Below, in pieces: positions 1 through 6,174 of a stretch of 6,779 bases of DNA. How positions within the stretch are numbered: position 1 is the first letter of the stretch; every line of letters starts with the position of its first letter. The stretch comes from Rubrobacteraceae bacterium (GTDB taxonomy: Bacteria; Actinomycetota; Rubrobacteria; Rubrobacterales; Rubrobacteraceae). The stretch lies in contig JARDZQ010000092.1 in the NCBI GenBank assembly GCA_029240775.1, positions 1 to 6,779 of the forward strand, written 5' to 3'. Position numbers and translations under genes: made by a program. The notes under the pieces were generated by a model. That model was given only the letters and a program-made list of their open reading frames with translations. It made no database searches and was not told where the DNA came from.

Positions 1-322
1 TCGTCCTGTTGAGCTGCGCCTGCTCGAACTCCGACTCGAAGTCGGAGACAGCCCTGAGGCCCTTGACGATCACCTGCGCGCCCCGCTCCCGCGCGAAATC
101 CACGAGCAGTCCGTCCATGAGCTCCACCGAGACGTTCTCGATGTCCGCTGTAACCTTCTCTATCAGCCGGGCCCTCTCGACCGCCGGGAGCACCGGCTTC
201 TTGCGCATATTCGCGCCCACCGCGATCACGACGTGGTCGAAGATCTTCGAAGCCCGCCGGATGATGTCGAGGTGTCCGGCGGTAACGGGATCGAAGCTCC
301 CGGGGCAGACCGCCACGATCAT
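1..322 (-). other. coaD: CoaD module with its own possible internal start (partial)
   Basis: The CoaD homology starts exactly at an ATG (322-320), codon 182 of the RsmD frame. The linker from the RsmD C-terminal strand (GGTYVTILE) to this Met is only about five residues (RSEIT). The ATG has a GGAG sequence at 332-329 with a 6-nt spacer, a well-placed ribosome binding site. Free CoaD could therefore be made by internal initiation even though the frame is fused. CoaD is usually about 160 residues; 107 are visible, and the later ISSTxVR-type region lies outside the window. An annotation may list this either as a separate gene or as the C-terminal domain of the fusion. Confidence 0.7.
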
Positions 323-865
323 TGTGATCTCCGACCGCTCAAGTATCGTCACGTACGTGCCGCCGTAACGGCGCGTGACTCCTTTCTCGCCCTGTGTACC
401 CGCCGCCGGAGCCTCGCCACTCTCGAGCACCACCCGACCGCCGGGCGCGAGCAGAGCGCCGAGCCGGGAAAGCACGCCTCCGACCTCCGTTGCAGCGATT
501 CTATATGGGGGGTCAGCGAATATCAAATTGAATTGTCGTCCGTCTGTAAGCATCCTATCCAGCACCCGCCCCACGTCCCCCGCGACTACCTCCGCCCTGT
601 CTTGCAGCCGCGTGCGCCGCAAGTTCTCCCGGATGGTAGCCAGGGCACGCCTGTCCTTCTCTACGAAGGCCGCCCGATCGCACCCGCGGCTCAAGGCTTC
701 TATGCCTAGAGAGCCGGTCCCGGCGTAGAGGTCGAGCACGTCGCCCTCGAAGAACTGGCCAAGAGCGTTAAAGACGCTCTCGCGGACGCGGTCCGAGGTC
801 GGGCGGACGCCTCTGGGGACCGGGGCGAGACGCGTCCCGCGCGCCGTGCCGGCGATGACCCTCAC
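1..865 (-). CDS. rsmD-coaD: RsmD-CoaD fusion: 16S rRNA (guanine966-N2)-methyltransferase joined to phosphopantetheine adenylyltransferase (3' end outside window)
   Basis: One open frame runs from GTG at 865 to the window edge (288 codons visible). I checked every codon on the minus strand and found no stop. Residues 1 to about 176 are RsmD: N-terminal VRVIAGTARGTRL, RPTSDRVRESVFN (21-33), SAM-binding motif DLYAGTGSLGIEALSRG (45-61), and catalytic ADPPY (117-121). RsmD methylates N2 of a guanine in 16S rRNA of the small subunit. Residues 182-288 are the first two thirds of CoaD: PGSFDPVTAGHLDIIRRA, with the TxGH nucleotidyl-transfer motif, and VKGLRAVSDFESEFEQAQLNR. CoaD converts 4'-phosphopantetheine plus ATP to dephospho-CoA. 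The C-terminal third of CoaD is cut off. The GTG overlaps the recG stop as GTGA with no clear Shine-Dalgarno, so translational coupling is likely. Separate rsmD and coaD genes are commonly adjacent in bacteria; here the stop between them is missing. Both identities are secure; whether one or two polypeptides are made is open. Confidence 0.9.
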   Translation of the reverse strand, partial: MRVIAGTARGTRLAPVPRGVRPTSDRVRESVFNALGQFFEGDVLDLYAGTGSLGIEALSRGCDRAAFVEKDRRALATIRENLRRTRLQDRAEVVAGDVGRVLDRMLTDGRQFNLIFADPPYRIAATEVGGVLSRLGALLAPGGRVVLESGEAPAAGTQGEKGVTRRYGGTYVTILERSEITMIVAVCPGSFDPVTAGHLDIIRRASKIFDHVVIAVGANMRKKPVLPAVERARLIEKVTADIENVSVELMDGLLVDFARERGAQVIVKGLRAVSDFESEFEQAQLNRT

Positions 866-3006
866 TCGCGGAAGAGCCAGTCCACGTCCGCGCCGAGAAG
901 GTCCTTTACCTCGCGCCGTAGCGGCCGGTGGTCGGGCCGCTTGAGCGTGGGGTCATCTGCGACCAGGGCGAAGGCCTCGCGCCGCGCCTCCACCAGGACG
1001 TCCATATCGCGCAGGAGCTTTGCGACCTTGAGGTCGGGCATACCGCTCTGGCGGCTCCCGAAGAGCGTCCCCTCGCCTCGGATCGCGAGATCCACTTCGG
1101 AGAGCTTGAAGCCGTCCTGGTACTTGGTGAGGGCCTCCAGGCGCTGCTCGGCGTCCTCGGTCTTCGGGTCCGCGAGGAGGAAGCATTTCGGGGGGTGGTG
1201 GCCGCGCAGGACCCTTCCACGGAGCTGGTGGAGCTGCGAGAGGCCGAAGCGCTCGGAGCCCTCGATCACGATGGCGCTCGCGTTCGGCACGTCCACGCCA
1301 ACCTCGACTACGACCGTGGCTACAAGCACCTCTATCTCGCCGGCCCGGAACGCGGCCATGACGGCACGTTTCTCGGTGGCTTTCATGCGTCCGTGCAGAA
1401 GGCCGACTCGCCTGTCGGGGAAGATCTCCGCCTCCAGCTCCTCGTGCAGCTCCTCCGCCGCGCGCACGTCCTCGAGCGCCTCCGACTCCTCGACGAGCGG
1501 GCAGATGACGTACGCCTGCCGCCCCGCGTCGAGCTCCCGGCGCACCTCGTCGTAAGCGTCGTGACGCTCGGCCAAGCTCACAAGGCGGGTCTCGACGGGC
1601 TTGCGGCCCGGCGGCAACTCGTCGATTATCGAGACTTCCAGATCGCCGTACAGGGTAAGTGACAACGTCCTGGGTATGGGGGTGGCGGTCATGATGAGGG
1701 TGTCGGGGTGCGTCCGGCCTTTCTCCTTGAACAGGGTCCTCTGGCCCACGCCGAAGCGGTGCTGCTCGTCCACGACCACGACCGAGAGGTCGTCAAACTC
1801 GACGCCCTTCTGGATGAGCGCGTGCGTCCCGACGACGATATGGGCTTCGCCGCTCTCTATGGCCCCGAGCGCCGCGCGACGCTCGGGGGTGCTCTGCGAG
1901 CCCGTTAGAAGCGTGACATTCACGGGCAGGTGAGCCAGAGCGTTCGAGACCGAGAGGTAGTGCTGCTCGGCGAGCACCTCCGTCGGGGCCATGATGGCGC
2001 CCTGTCCGCCGGACTCTACCGCGGTTAGCAACGCGGCGACCGCGACGACCGTCTTGCCGCTGCCGACGTCGCCCTGCAGGAGGCGGCGCATCGGTTTCTC
2101 GGAACGCATGTCGGTGAGGACCTCCCCGATCACCCGCTCCTGAGCCGCCGTGAGCCCGAACGGAAGCTCCTTCACGAAGGGGTTGAGCAGGCTGCCGTCC
2201 CCCGTGTGTACGGCGCCGACCTGCGTGGCCTCCAGGCGCACCTTGCGGGCGGCGAGGCCGGTCTGGATCAGGAAGAGCTCATGGAAGATAAGGCGCCGCA
2301 TCGCAGATGCAAGCCACGCCCTATCTGTCGGGAAGTGGACCTCGTGGATGGCGTCGTGCAGGTTGGGGAGGTTGTGGCGCACCAGGACCTCCGCCGGCAG
2401 CGGGTCGAGGATGCGGCCAGCGGCGTCGAGCGCGCGGTGGATCAGGGTCCGCATCCTCCTCGCCTGTATTCCCTTGTTGACCGGGTAGACGGGCACGAAG
2501 CGCCCGGCATGCGGGCCGGTATCCCCGTCGAGGTCCTCCTCGATGACCTCGATGCTCTTGGCGACGAGCTGGATGCCGTAGCGGCGCTGTACCTCCCCCG
2601 AGACTACGACGCGAGTGTCGGGCAACAGCCCTTTAAGCAGCCAGTTTCGCCCCCAGACCGTCGCCGGCAGGTAGCCTGTGCCGTCGTAGAGCTGGACCGA
2701 GAAGCCGGGCGAGCGTCCGCGCACCGGCCTGCCCACCGGACGGGTGCTCACCGCGCGTGCGACCACCGTCGCCTTCTCCCCCACGCGCAACTCGGAGATC
2801 TTCTTGACGTTCGAGAGGTCTTCGTGACGCGAGGGGTAGTAGGAGACCATCTCGGCGAGCGAGGCCACGCCGAGGTCCCCCAGGGCTGCCTCTATGCGCG
2901 GGCCGACGCCGGGCAGCTCGGTTACGGGGCGCGAGCGCAGATCGGCCAGCGTCGTCCTCTCGGGGGGCAGATAAGCCCTCTCGGCGCTAGAGGTGGGCCA
3001 CGCCAT
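862..3006 (-). CDS. recG: ATP-dependent DNA helicase RecG
   Basis: RecG is a superfamily 2 helicase that remodels stalled replication forks and branch-migrates Holliday junctions. With ATG at 3006 the protein has 714 residues, normal for the family. In order: an N-terminal helix-hairpin-like segment (TELPGVGPRIEAALGDLG), the OB-fold wedge domain (SVQLYDGTGYLPATVWGRNW), Walker A GDVGSGKT (312-319), motif II DEQHRFG (413-419), TATPIPRT (440-447), the EVGVDVPNA segment, motif VI at 594-602, and the C-terminal GEGTLFGSRQSGMPDLKVA block. Motif VI reads QLRGRVLRG where the family normally has QLRGRVGRG, so a conserved Gly is Leu (codon CTG, 1209-1207). The start is uncertain. ATG 3006 overlaps degV by 20 nt and has a GGGGG stretch upstream. 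An in-frame TTG at 3057 has a strong GGAGGAG but would overlap degV by 71 nt. The end overlaps rsmD by 4 nt. Confidence 0.95.
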   Translation of the reverse strand: MAWPTSSAERAYLPPERTTLADLRSRPVTELPGVGPRIEAALGDLGVASLAEMVSYYPSRHEDLSNVKKISELRVGEKATVVARAVSTRPVGRPVRGRSPGFSVQLYDGTGYLPATVWGRNWLLKGLLPDTRVVVSGEVQRRYGIQLVAKSIEVIEEDLDGDTGPHAGRFVPVYPVNKGIQARRMRTLIHRALDAAGRILDPLPAEVLVRHNLPNLHDAIHEVHFPTDRAWLASAMRRLIFHELFLIQTGLAARKVRLEATQVGAVHTGDGSLLNPFVKELPFGLTAAQERVIGEVLTDMRSEKPMRRLLQGDVGSGKTVVAVAALLTAVESGGQGAIMAPTEVLAEQHYLSVSNALAHLPVNVTLLTGSQSTPERRAALGAIESGEAHIVVGTHALIQKGVEFDDLSVVVVDEQHRFGVGQRTLFKEKGRTHPDTLIMTATPIPRTLSLTLYGDLEVSIIDELPPGRKPVETRLVSLAERHDAYDEVRRELDAGRQAYVICPLVEESEALEDVRAAEELHEELEAEIFPDRRVGLLHGRMKATEKRAVMAAFRAGEIEVLVATVVVEVGVDVPNASAIVIEGSERFGLSQLHQLRGRVLRGHHPPKCFLLADPKTEDAEQRLEALTKYQDGFKLSEVDLAIRGEGTLFGSRQSGMPDLKVAKLLRDMDVLVEARREAFALVADDPTLKRPDHRPLRREVKDLLGADVDWLFRE

Positions 3007-3802
3007 AAGCCCCCGGGCCCACGTGGGAGCCGACGACACCGCCGATCTCGGCGACAAGCTTCTCCTCCACCCCGAGGCTCTCGGCGAGCTCGGAGAGGAG
3101 CTCGGGGGCCGCGATGTGTCCGAAGTACAGCGGCTTGCTGGCCTCCGCCGCGGGCCTGACCTCCTCGACGATCGCAGCCATCTGTCGCCCGCGGCCGCGC
3201 GTGCGTTTGTGCGGGACCACCTCGCCGTCCTCGATGCTCAGGACGGGCCGGATGTTCAGCGCCGCCCCCATCAGGCGTCGCGCCCTCCCAATGCGCCCGC
3301 TCTTCGCCAGGTACTCGAGCGTACCCACGCCGAATAGCACGTTGCAGCGGCCGATGGCGGCCTCGGCTGCGCGCCGCACGTCCTTGAAGTTTCCGCCCTC
3401 GTCCACGACCCGCAGCGCCTCCAAGAGGATCAAACCCGACCCCATCTCGGCGCTCCTGGTGTCGAGCACCTCGACGGGCCTCTCTACCATCCCGGCCGCG
3501 GAGACTGCCGAGTCGTAGGTGCCGCTAAGCTTGCTCGAGAGGGCGAGGACGAGGATGTGATCGTAGGCCTCCAGCGCCTCGAACGCCTCGACGAAGGTGC
3601 CAGGGGCGGGCTGGGAGGTGCTCGGGAACTCGTCGGCGGCGTAGAGCCTGTCGTAGAACTCCGCGTTGGACATGTCGATCTTGTCCCTGTAGCTCTCGTC
3701 GGGGCCGAAGTGGAACGTGAGCGGGACCATCCGGAAGTCTGGGCGCTCCAGCACGCCGGGGGCGAGGCTCGTCGTAGAGTCCGTGACGATGGCCGTCGTC
3801 AC
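2987..3802 (-). CDS. DegV/FakB family fatty-acid-binding protein
   Basis: This 271-residue protein has the typical length and all landmarks of the DegV family: N-terminal IVTDSTTSL (5-13), STSQPAPGTF (61-70), SSKLSGTY (89-96), DTRSAEMGSG (114-123), GTLEYLAKSGRIGRA (160-174), NIRPVLSIEDGEV (183-195) and C-terminal SHVGPGAYGV (259-268). Members bind a fatty acid whose carboxylate is held by conserved Ser/Thr and His residues. As FakB they present it to the kinase FakA, giving acyl-phosphate for phospholipid synthesis. The GTG start at 3802 overlaps the fakA stop as GTGA; an open frame continues upstream but is antisense to reason because homology starts at this GTG. Direct coupling to fakA strongly supports a FakB role. 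The fatty-acid preference cannot be read from the sequence, so no paralogue number is assigned. Confidence 0.93.
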   Translation of the reverse strand: MTTAIVTDSTTSLAPGVLERPDFRMVPLTFHFGPDESYRDKIDMSNAEFYDRLYAADEFPSTSQPAPGTFVEAFEALEAYDHILVLALSSKLSGTYDSAVSAAGMVERPVEVLDTRSAEMGSGLILLEALRVVDEGGNFKDVRRAAEAAIGRCNVLFGVGTLEYLAKSGRIGRARRLMGAALNIRPVLSIEDGEVVPHKRTRGRGRQMAAIVEEVRPAAEASKPLYFGHIAAPELLSELAESLGVEEKLVAEIGGVVGSHVGPGAYGVAHL

Positions 3803-5388
3803 TCGGCCACAATCTGCAGCGGGTAGAGCGGCTGCCCACCGTCTTTGATCTCGATCTCCACGTCCGTGTTCAAGCGTTCTATACCCTCGACAACCCTCTC
3901 TGCGGACCTCTCGGTCATCCCGTAGCCCCGCAGAAGCGTGACGATGTCGATGCCGCCCTCGAGCATCTTCTCGACAAGCTTGATGGCGGCGACTTCGACG
4001 CCATCTTCGACGGCGACGAGCTCGCCGTCGAGCAGCCCGATGTAGGCGCCTTCCGGCACCTCGCGGCCGTCGATGCGGGCCTCGCGCACGGCCTGCGTAA
4101 CCTCGGCGCACCGCAGGCCAGCGGTGATCTCGCGCATCTCCTCAACTACCTCCTCGGTCTCGCCCTCCGTATCGAAGCCGACCATCGCGACGAGCCCCGC
4201 CGCTATGCTTATCGTACGCACAACGTGGACCTCGGCATCTACCAGTTCGTGCACCTGCTCCGCGGTGGGCACGATATTCTTGTTGTTGGGCAGGAGGATG
4301 ACAGAGCTGGCGCCGGTGCTCTCCACCGCCCGTGCGAAGTCTTCGGCGCTCGGGTTGGCCCCCTGGCCCCCCTCTATCACCACGGCCCCCATCTGCTCAA
4401 AGAGCTTGCGGCTCCCCTCGCCCCGGCTCGCCGCCACGACCGCGAGGTCTCTCTCCCCCGCTTCGGCGGCGTCTTCGCCGCGCGACCGCACCTGCGCCTC
4501 CATATCGTCAACCTTGACGCCCGAGAGCCTGCCGAATCTACCCGCATATGAGAGCGTCTCGCCCGGGTCCTGGGTGTGCACGTGGACCTTGACGAGGTCG
4601 TCGTCCGAGACGAGGAGCACGCTCCTGCCCGACGAGTAGATGCGCTCCTCGAACTCCCGCGCGTCGCCCGAGAAGCCCGTCACGACGAACTCCGTGCAGT
4701 AGCCCCAGGCCTCTTCTTCGGCGTGGATCGCCGCGAGGTTCGGGGCGGCGCTCTCTTCTTCCTCGAAGGTGTCCTCGATCCCCTCTCCGCTCACGCAGGC
4801 GTACAGACCGTCGAGGATCACCGCGACCCCCAGGCCACCGGCGTCCACGACCCCCGCCTCGCGCAGAACGTCGAGGAGCTCCGGGGTGCGCCGGACGGAA
4901 GCGTGGGCCTCCGTAGTGGCCGCCAGGACGACGGCCGCGAGGTCGGCTTCCTCGTCGGCGCTCGCCTCGGCGCTCGCCGCGCGGGCGGCGTCCTTTATGA
5001 CGGTAAGCATCGTACCCTCGACAGGCTCGCGAACCGAGGCGTATGAGCGCTCCCTCGCCCCTTCCAGCGCGGCGGCGAAGGCTTCGGCGCTCACGGAGTC
5101 CCGCTTCGCCAGTACCTCGCAAGCGCCCCGGATCATCTGCGACAGGATGACCCCGGAGTTCCCCCTCGCGCCCATGAGCGCGGCGCGGGCGGCGGCCCTG
5201 GTAGCGTCCTCGAGCCCCTCGTAGGTCTTGTCCCGCGTCTCTTTGACGATGGATTCCAGGGTAAGGAGCATATTAGTACCCGTATCACCGTCCGGGACCG
5301 GGTACACGTTGAGCGCGTCTATCCTGGCAACCTGGCTTTTGAGCGCCGCGTGCGCCGTGGCCACCAGGGAGTCTATCCTCACCGCCAT
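3799..5388 (-). CDS. fakA: DAK2/YloV family fatty-acid kinase catalytic subunit FakA
   Basis: The 529-residue protein has the FakA (YloV) architecture. The N-terminal DhaL/DAK2 nucleotide-binding domain has PVPDGDTGTNM, with metal-binding Asp33 and Asp35, and GARGNSGVILSQ (73-84). The middle domain has GYCTEFVVTGF, and Cys231, His269 and His271 match the Cys/His/His zinc site described for Staphylococcus aureus FakA. The C-terminal domain has LPNNKNI (366-372), EGAYIGLLDGEL and the ending DGGQPLYPLQIVAE. FakA phosphorylates FakB-bound fatty acids using ATP. The ATG at 5388 is preceded by AAAGG about 9 nt upstream, with GAGG closer in. It is the first gene of the minus-strand operon and overlaps degV by 4 nt. 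In Firmicutes an Asp23-like gene (yloU) usually precedes yloV; none is present here between rpmB and fakA. Confidence 0.94.
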   Translation of the reverse strand: MAVRIDSLVATAHAALKSQVARIDALNVYPVPDGDTGTNMLLTLESIVKETRDKTYEGLEDATRAAARAALMGARGNSGVILSQMIRGACEVLAKRDSVSAEAFAAALEGARERSYASVREPVEGTMLTVIKDAARAASAEASADEEADLAAVVLAATTEAHASVRRTPELLDVLREAGVVDAGGLGVAVILDGLYACVSGEGIEDTFEEEESAAPNLAAIHAEEEAWGYCTEFVVTGFSGDAREFEERIYSSGRSVLLVSDDDLVKVHVHTQDPGETLSYAGRFGRLSGVKVDDMEAQVRSRGEDAAEAGERDLAVVAASRGEGSRKLFEQMGAVVIEGGQGANPSAEDFARAVESTGASSVILLPNNKNIVPTAEQVHELVDAEVHVVRTISIAAGLVAMVGFDTEGETEEVVEEMREITAGLRCAEVTQAVREARIDGREVPEGAYIGLLDGELVAVEDGVEVAAIKLVEKMLEGGIDIVTLLRGYGMTERSAERVVEGIERLNTDVEIEIKDGGQPLYPLQIVAE

Positions 5389-5423
5389 AGCCTCAGACCT
5401 TTCACCCTGCGCTCCGAGATCAC

Positions 5424-5450
5424 GCTCCCGGCACGCGGCCTCGCGGGAGC
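5424..5450 (-). repeat. Perfect inverted repeat in the presumed fakA leader
   Basis: GCTCCCG (5424-5430) and CGGGAGC (5444-5450) form a perfect 7-bp stem with a 13-nt loop. It lies 36 nt upstream of the fakA start, between the divergent fakA and rpmB genes. It could be an RNA hairpin in the fakA leader or a protein-binding site. No T-run follows on either strand, so a terminator is unlikely. Short GC-rich repeats also arise by chance in such DNA. Confidence 0.35.
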
Positions 5451-5484
5451 CCGTAAGCCCTACACCGTGTTTCGCCCGAGAATC

Positions 5485-5493
5485 TGGTACAAT
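5485..5493 (+). promoter_or_regulatory. Extended -10 promoter for rpmB
   Basis: TGG followed by TACAAT (5488-5493) is a 5-of-6 match to the vegetative -10 box with an upstream TGn extension. No good -35 box is visible 16-18 nt upstream (the best is CGTGTT), which fits an extended -10 promoter. Transcription would start near 5500, giving an rpmB leader of about 80 nt. No equally good promoter was found for fakA on the other strand. Confidence 0.5.
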
Positions 5494-5569
5494 CTCCGCC
5501 CGATACCCGCCGACGGCGCCGCGCGAGCGGGGCCGCCCGGGTCCCCAAATCCGACCGGTATCCTAGCAC

Positions 5570-5574
5570 AGGAG
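5570..5574 (+). promoter_or_regulatory. Ribosome binding site of rpmB
   Basis: AGGAG with a 7-nt spacer to the GTG at 5582. It fixes the start, and the protein begins with the expected MAKVCYSCGK. Confidence 0.85.
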
Positions 5575-5581
5575 AACTATC

Positions 5582-5800
5582 GTGGCTAAAGTCTGTTATT
5601 CGTGCGGGAAGAAGCCAAGCTTCGGCAACGCCCGGAGCCACTCTTTAAGGGCGACGCGCCGCCGCTGGAACCCGAACCTTCAGAAGGTGCGCATCCAGGA
5701 GGGCACGGCTGCCAAGCGCGTGTGGATCTGCACCTCGTGCCTGAAGGGCTTCAAGGTCCAGAAGGCACAGACCTCGGCGCCCGTCCCTGAGAGCGTCTAG
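5582..5800 (+). CDS. rpmB: 50S ribosomal protein L28, Cys4 zinc-ribbon form
   Basis: This 72-residue basic protein is L28 of the large ribosomal subunit. It starts at GTG with MAKVCYSCGKKPSFGN, followed by RSHSLRATRRRWNPNLQKVRI, the hallmark central block, and VWICTSCLKGFKV. Cysteines 5, 8, 50 and 53 form two CxxC pairs, so this is the zinc-binding version; zinc-independent paralogues lack these pairs. A short tail of about ten residues (QTSAPVPESV) extends past the core. It is transcribed divergently from fakA with its own promoter and RBS. The rpmB next to yloV/fakA arrangement also occurs in Firmicutes, so the neighbourhood appears old. There is no clear intrinsic terminator directly after the stop. 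Confidence 0.97.
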   Translation: MAKVCYSCGKKPSFGNARSHSLRATRRRWNPNLQKVRIQEGTAAKRVWICTSCLKGFKVQKAQTSAPVPESV

Positions 5801-5803
5801 CTT

Positions 5804-5840
5804 TCAGCACGCTCAGGCTTCGCCTAGGCTCTCAGCACGC
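5804..5840. repeat. Short direct repeat around a small hairpin after rpmB
   Basis: TCAGCACGC occurs at 5804-5812 and again at 5832-5840. Between the copies is AGGC-TTC-GCCT (5816-5826), a 4-bp stem with a 3-nt loop. It begins four bases after the rpmB stop and could help end transcription, but the stem is weak and no T-run follows. Confidence 0.3.
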
Positions 5841-5876
5841 AACGCGCTTTTAGGGCTTCGCTTGTCTGCACGCTTT

Positions 5877-5893
5877 GGGCCTTTATAAGGCCC
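5877..5893. terminator. Candidate rpmB terminator hairpin without a T-run
   Basis: GGGCCTT (5877-5883) and AAGGCCC (5887-5893) form a perfect 7-bp stem with a TAT loop, 77 nt after the rpmB stop. High-GC bacteria often use hairpins lacking a U-tract, so this is the best terminator candidate. It could equally be a binding site. Confidence 0.35.
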
Positions 5894-5970
5894 TGGTCCA
5901 CTACAATCACGTCCAACTGAGCCCCCGGCGCGCCAGCATCTAGCCTCCACCCCGCCGGGGCTTTCTGCAT

Positions 5971-6018
5971 GGGCGGGGCTAAGAAAGACAGCTGTGTGGG
6001 CGTCACAGTGCCCCGCCC
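5971..6018. repeat. Perfect 9-bp GC-only inverted repeat
   Basis: GGGCGGGGC (5971-5979) and GCCCCGCCC (6010-6018) are exact complements separated by 30 nt. A competing CTTTCT/AGAAAG pairing (5961-5966 with 5982-5987) overlaps the left arm, so alternative folds are possible. The function is unknown. Confidence 0.45.
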
Positions 6019-6038
6019 GGTCTGCACACTACCCGGCA

Positions 6039-6058
6039 GCGATGAATTTGCGATGAAT
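6039..6058. repeat. Tandem repeat of GCGATGAAT, 11-bp period
   Basis: GCGATGAAT occurs at 6039-6047 and again at 6050-6058, separated by TT. The 11-bp spacing is about one helical turn, which suits two copies of a protein recognition site on the same DNA face. A regulator is not known. Confidence 0.4.
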
Positions 6059-6068
6059 CGTCCTACCA

Positions 6069-6092
6069 TCGGGGTTCACGTACTAACCCCGA
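6069..6092. repeat. Perfect 8-bp inverted repeat
   Basis: TCGGGGTT (6069-6076) and AACCCCGA (6085-6092) are exact complements around an 8-nt loop (CACGTACT). No T-run follows. It directly precedes a second, larger palindromic structure. Confidence 0.45.
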
Positions 6093-6094
6093 AC

Positions 6095-6144
6095 GTGGCA
6101 TAGCACCGGTCCGAACTGCCCTGGGCAGTGGTGCGCTGTGGCAC
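6095..6144. repeat. Nested imperfect palindrome (long hairpin)
   Basis: The centre is ACTGCCC-T-GGGCAGT (6115-6129), a perfect 7-bp dyad. Outside it, GCACC (6103-6107) pairs with GGTGC (6130-6134). Further out, GTGGCATAGCACC (6095-6107) resembles the complement of 6130-6144 with a few mismatches. Together they can fold as one long hairpin with an internal bulge on the left side. This could be an RNA structure, an operator or a mobile-element remnant. Confidence 0.45.
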
Positions 6145-6174
6145 ATCCGATGGGTACTATGGGGAAAATGTGCC
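6140..6174. repeat. Inverted repeat flanking a -10-like hexamer
   Basis: GGCACAT (6140-6146) and ATGTGCC (6168-6174) are exact complements with 21 nt between them. The spacer contains TACTAT (6155-6160), a 4-of-6 match to a -10 box. A promoter flanked by operator half-sites is one reading, but no -35 box or gene directly downstream supports it. Confidence 0.3.

Noticed and set aside
233..709. 158-codon plus-strand frame opposite rsmD-coaD
   Set aside because: Antisense shadow of the fused gene in GC-rich DNA; its long openness reflects the codon bias of the minus strand.
928..1662. 244-codon plus-strand frame opposite recG
   Set aside because: Antisense shadow; recG has full domain support on the minus strand.
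2206..3159. 317-codon plus-strand frame opposite recG/degV
   Set aside because: Antisense shadow of two well-supported genes; low-complexity Arg/Gly-rich translation.
3803..4111. N-terminal extension of the degV frame
   Set aside because: The extension is an out-of-frame reading of fakA (Arg/Gly-rich); DegV homology starts at GTG 3802.
5864..6030. GTCTGCACGCT (5864-5874) and GTCTGCACACT (6020-6030) as attachment-site-like direct repeats
   Set aside because: Only 11 bp with one mismatch, no integrase and no tRNA; consistent with chance.
5824..6069. 81-codon minus-strand frame after rpmB
   Set aside because: No recognisable family and no good RBS, codon use lacks the strong GC3 bias of the neighbours, and it is built largely from the inverted repeats.
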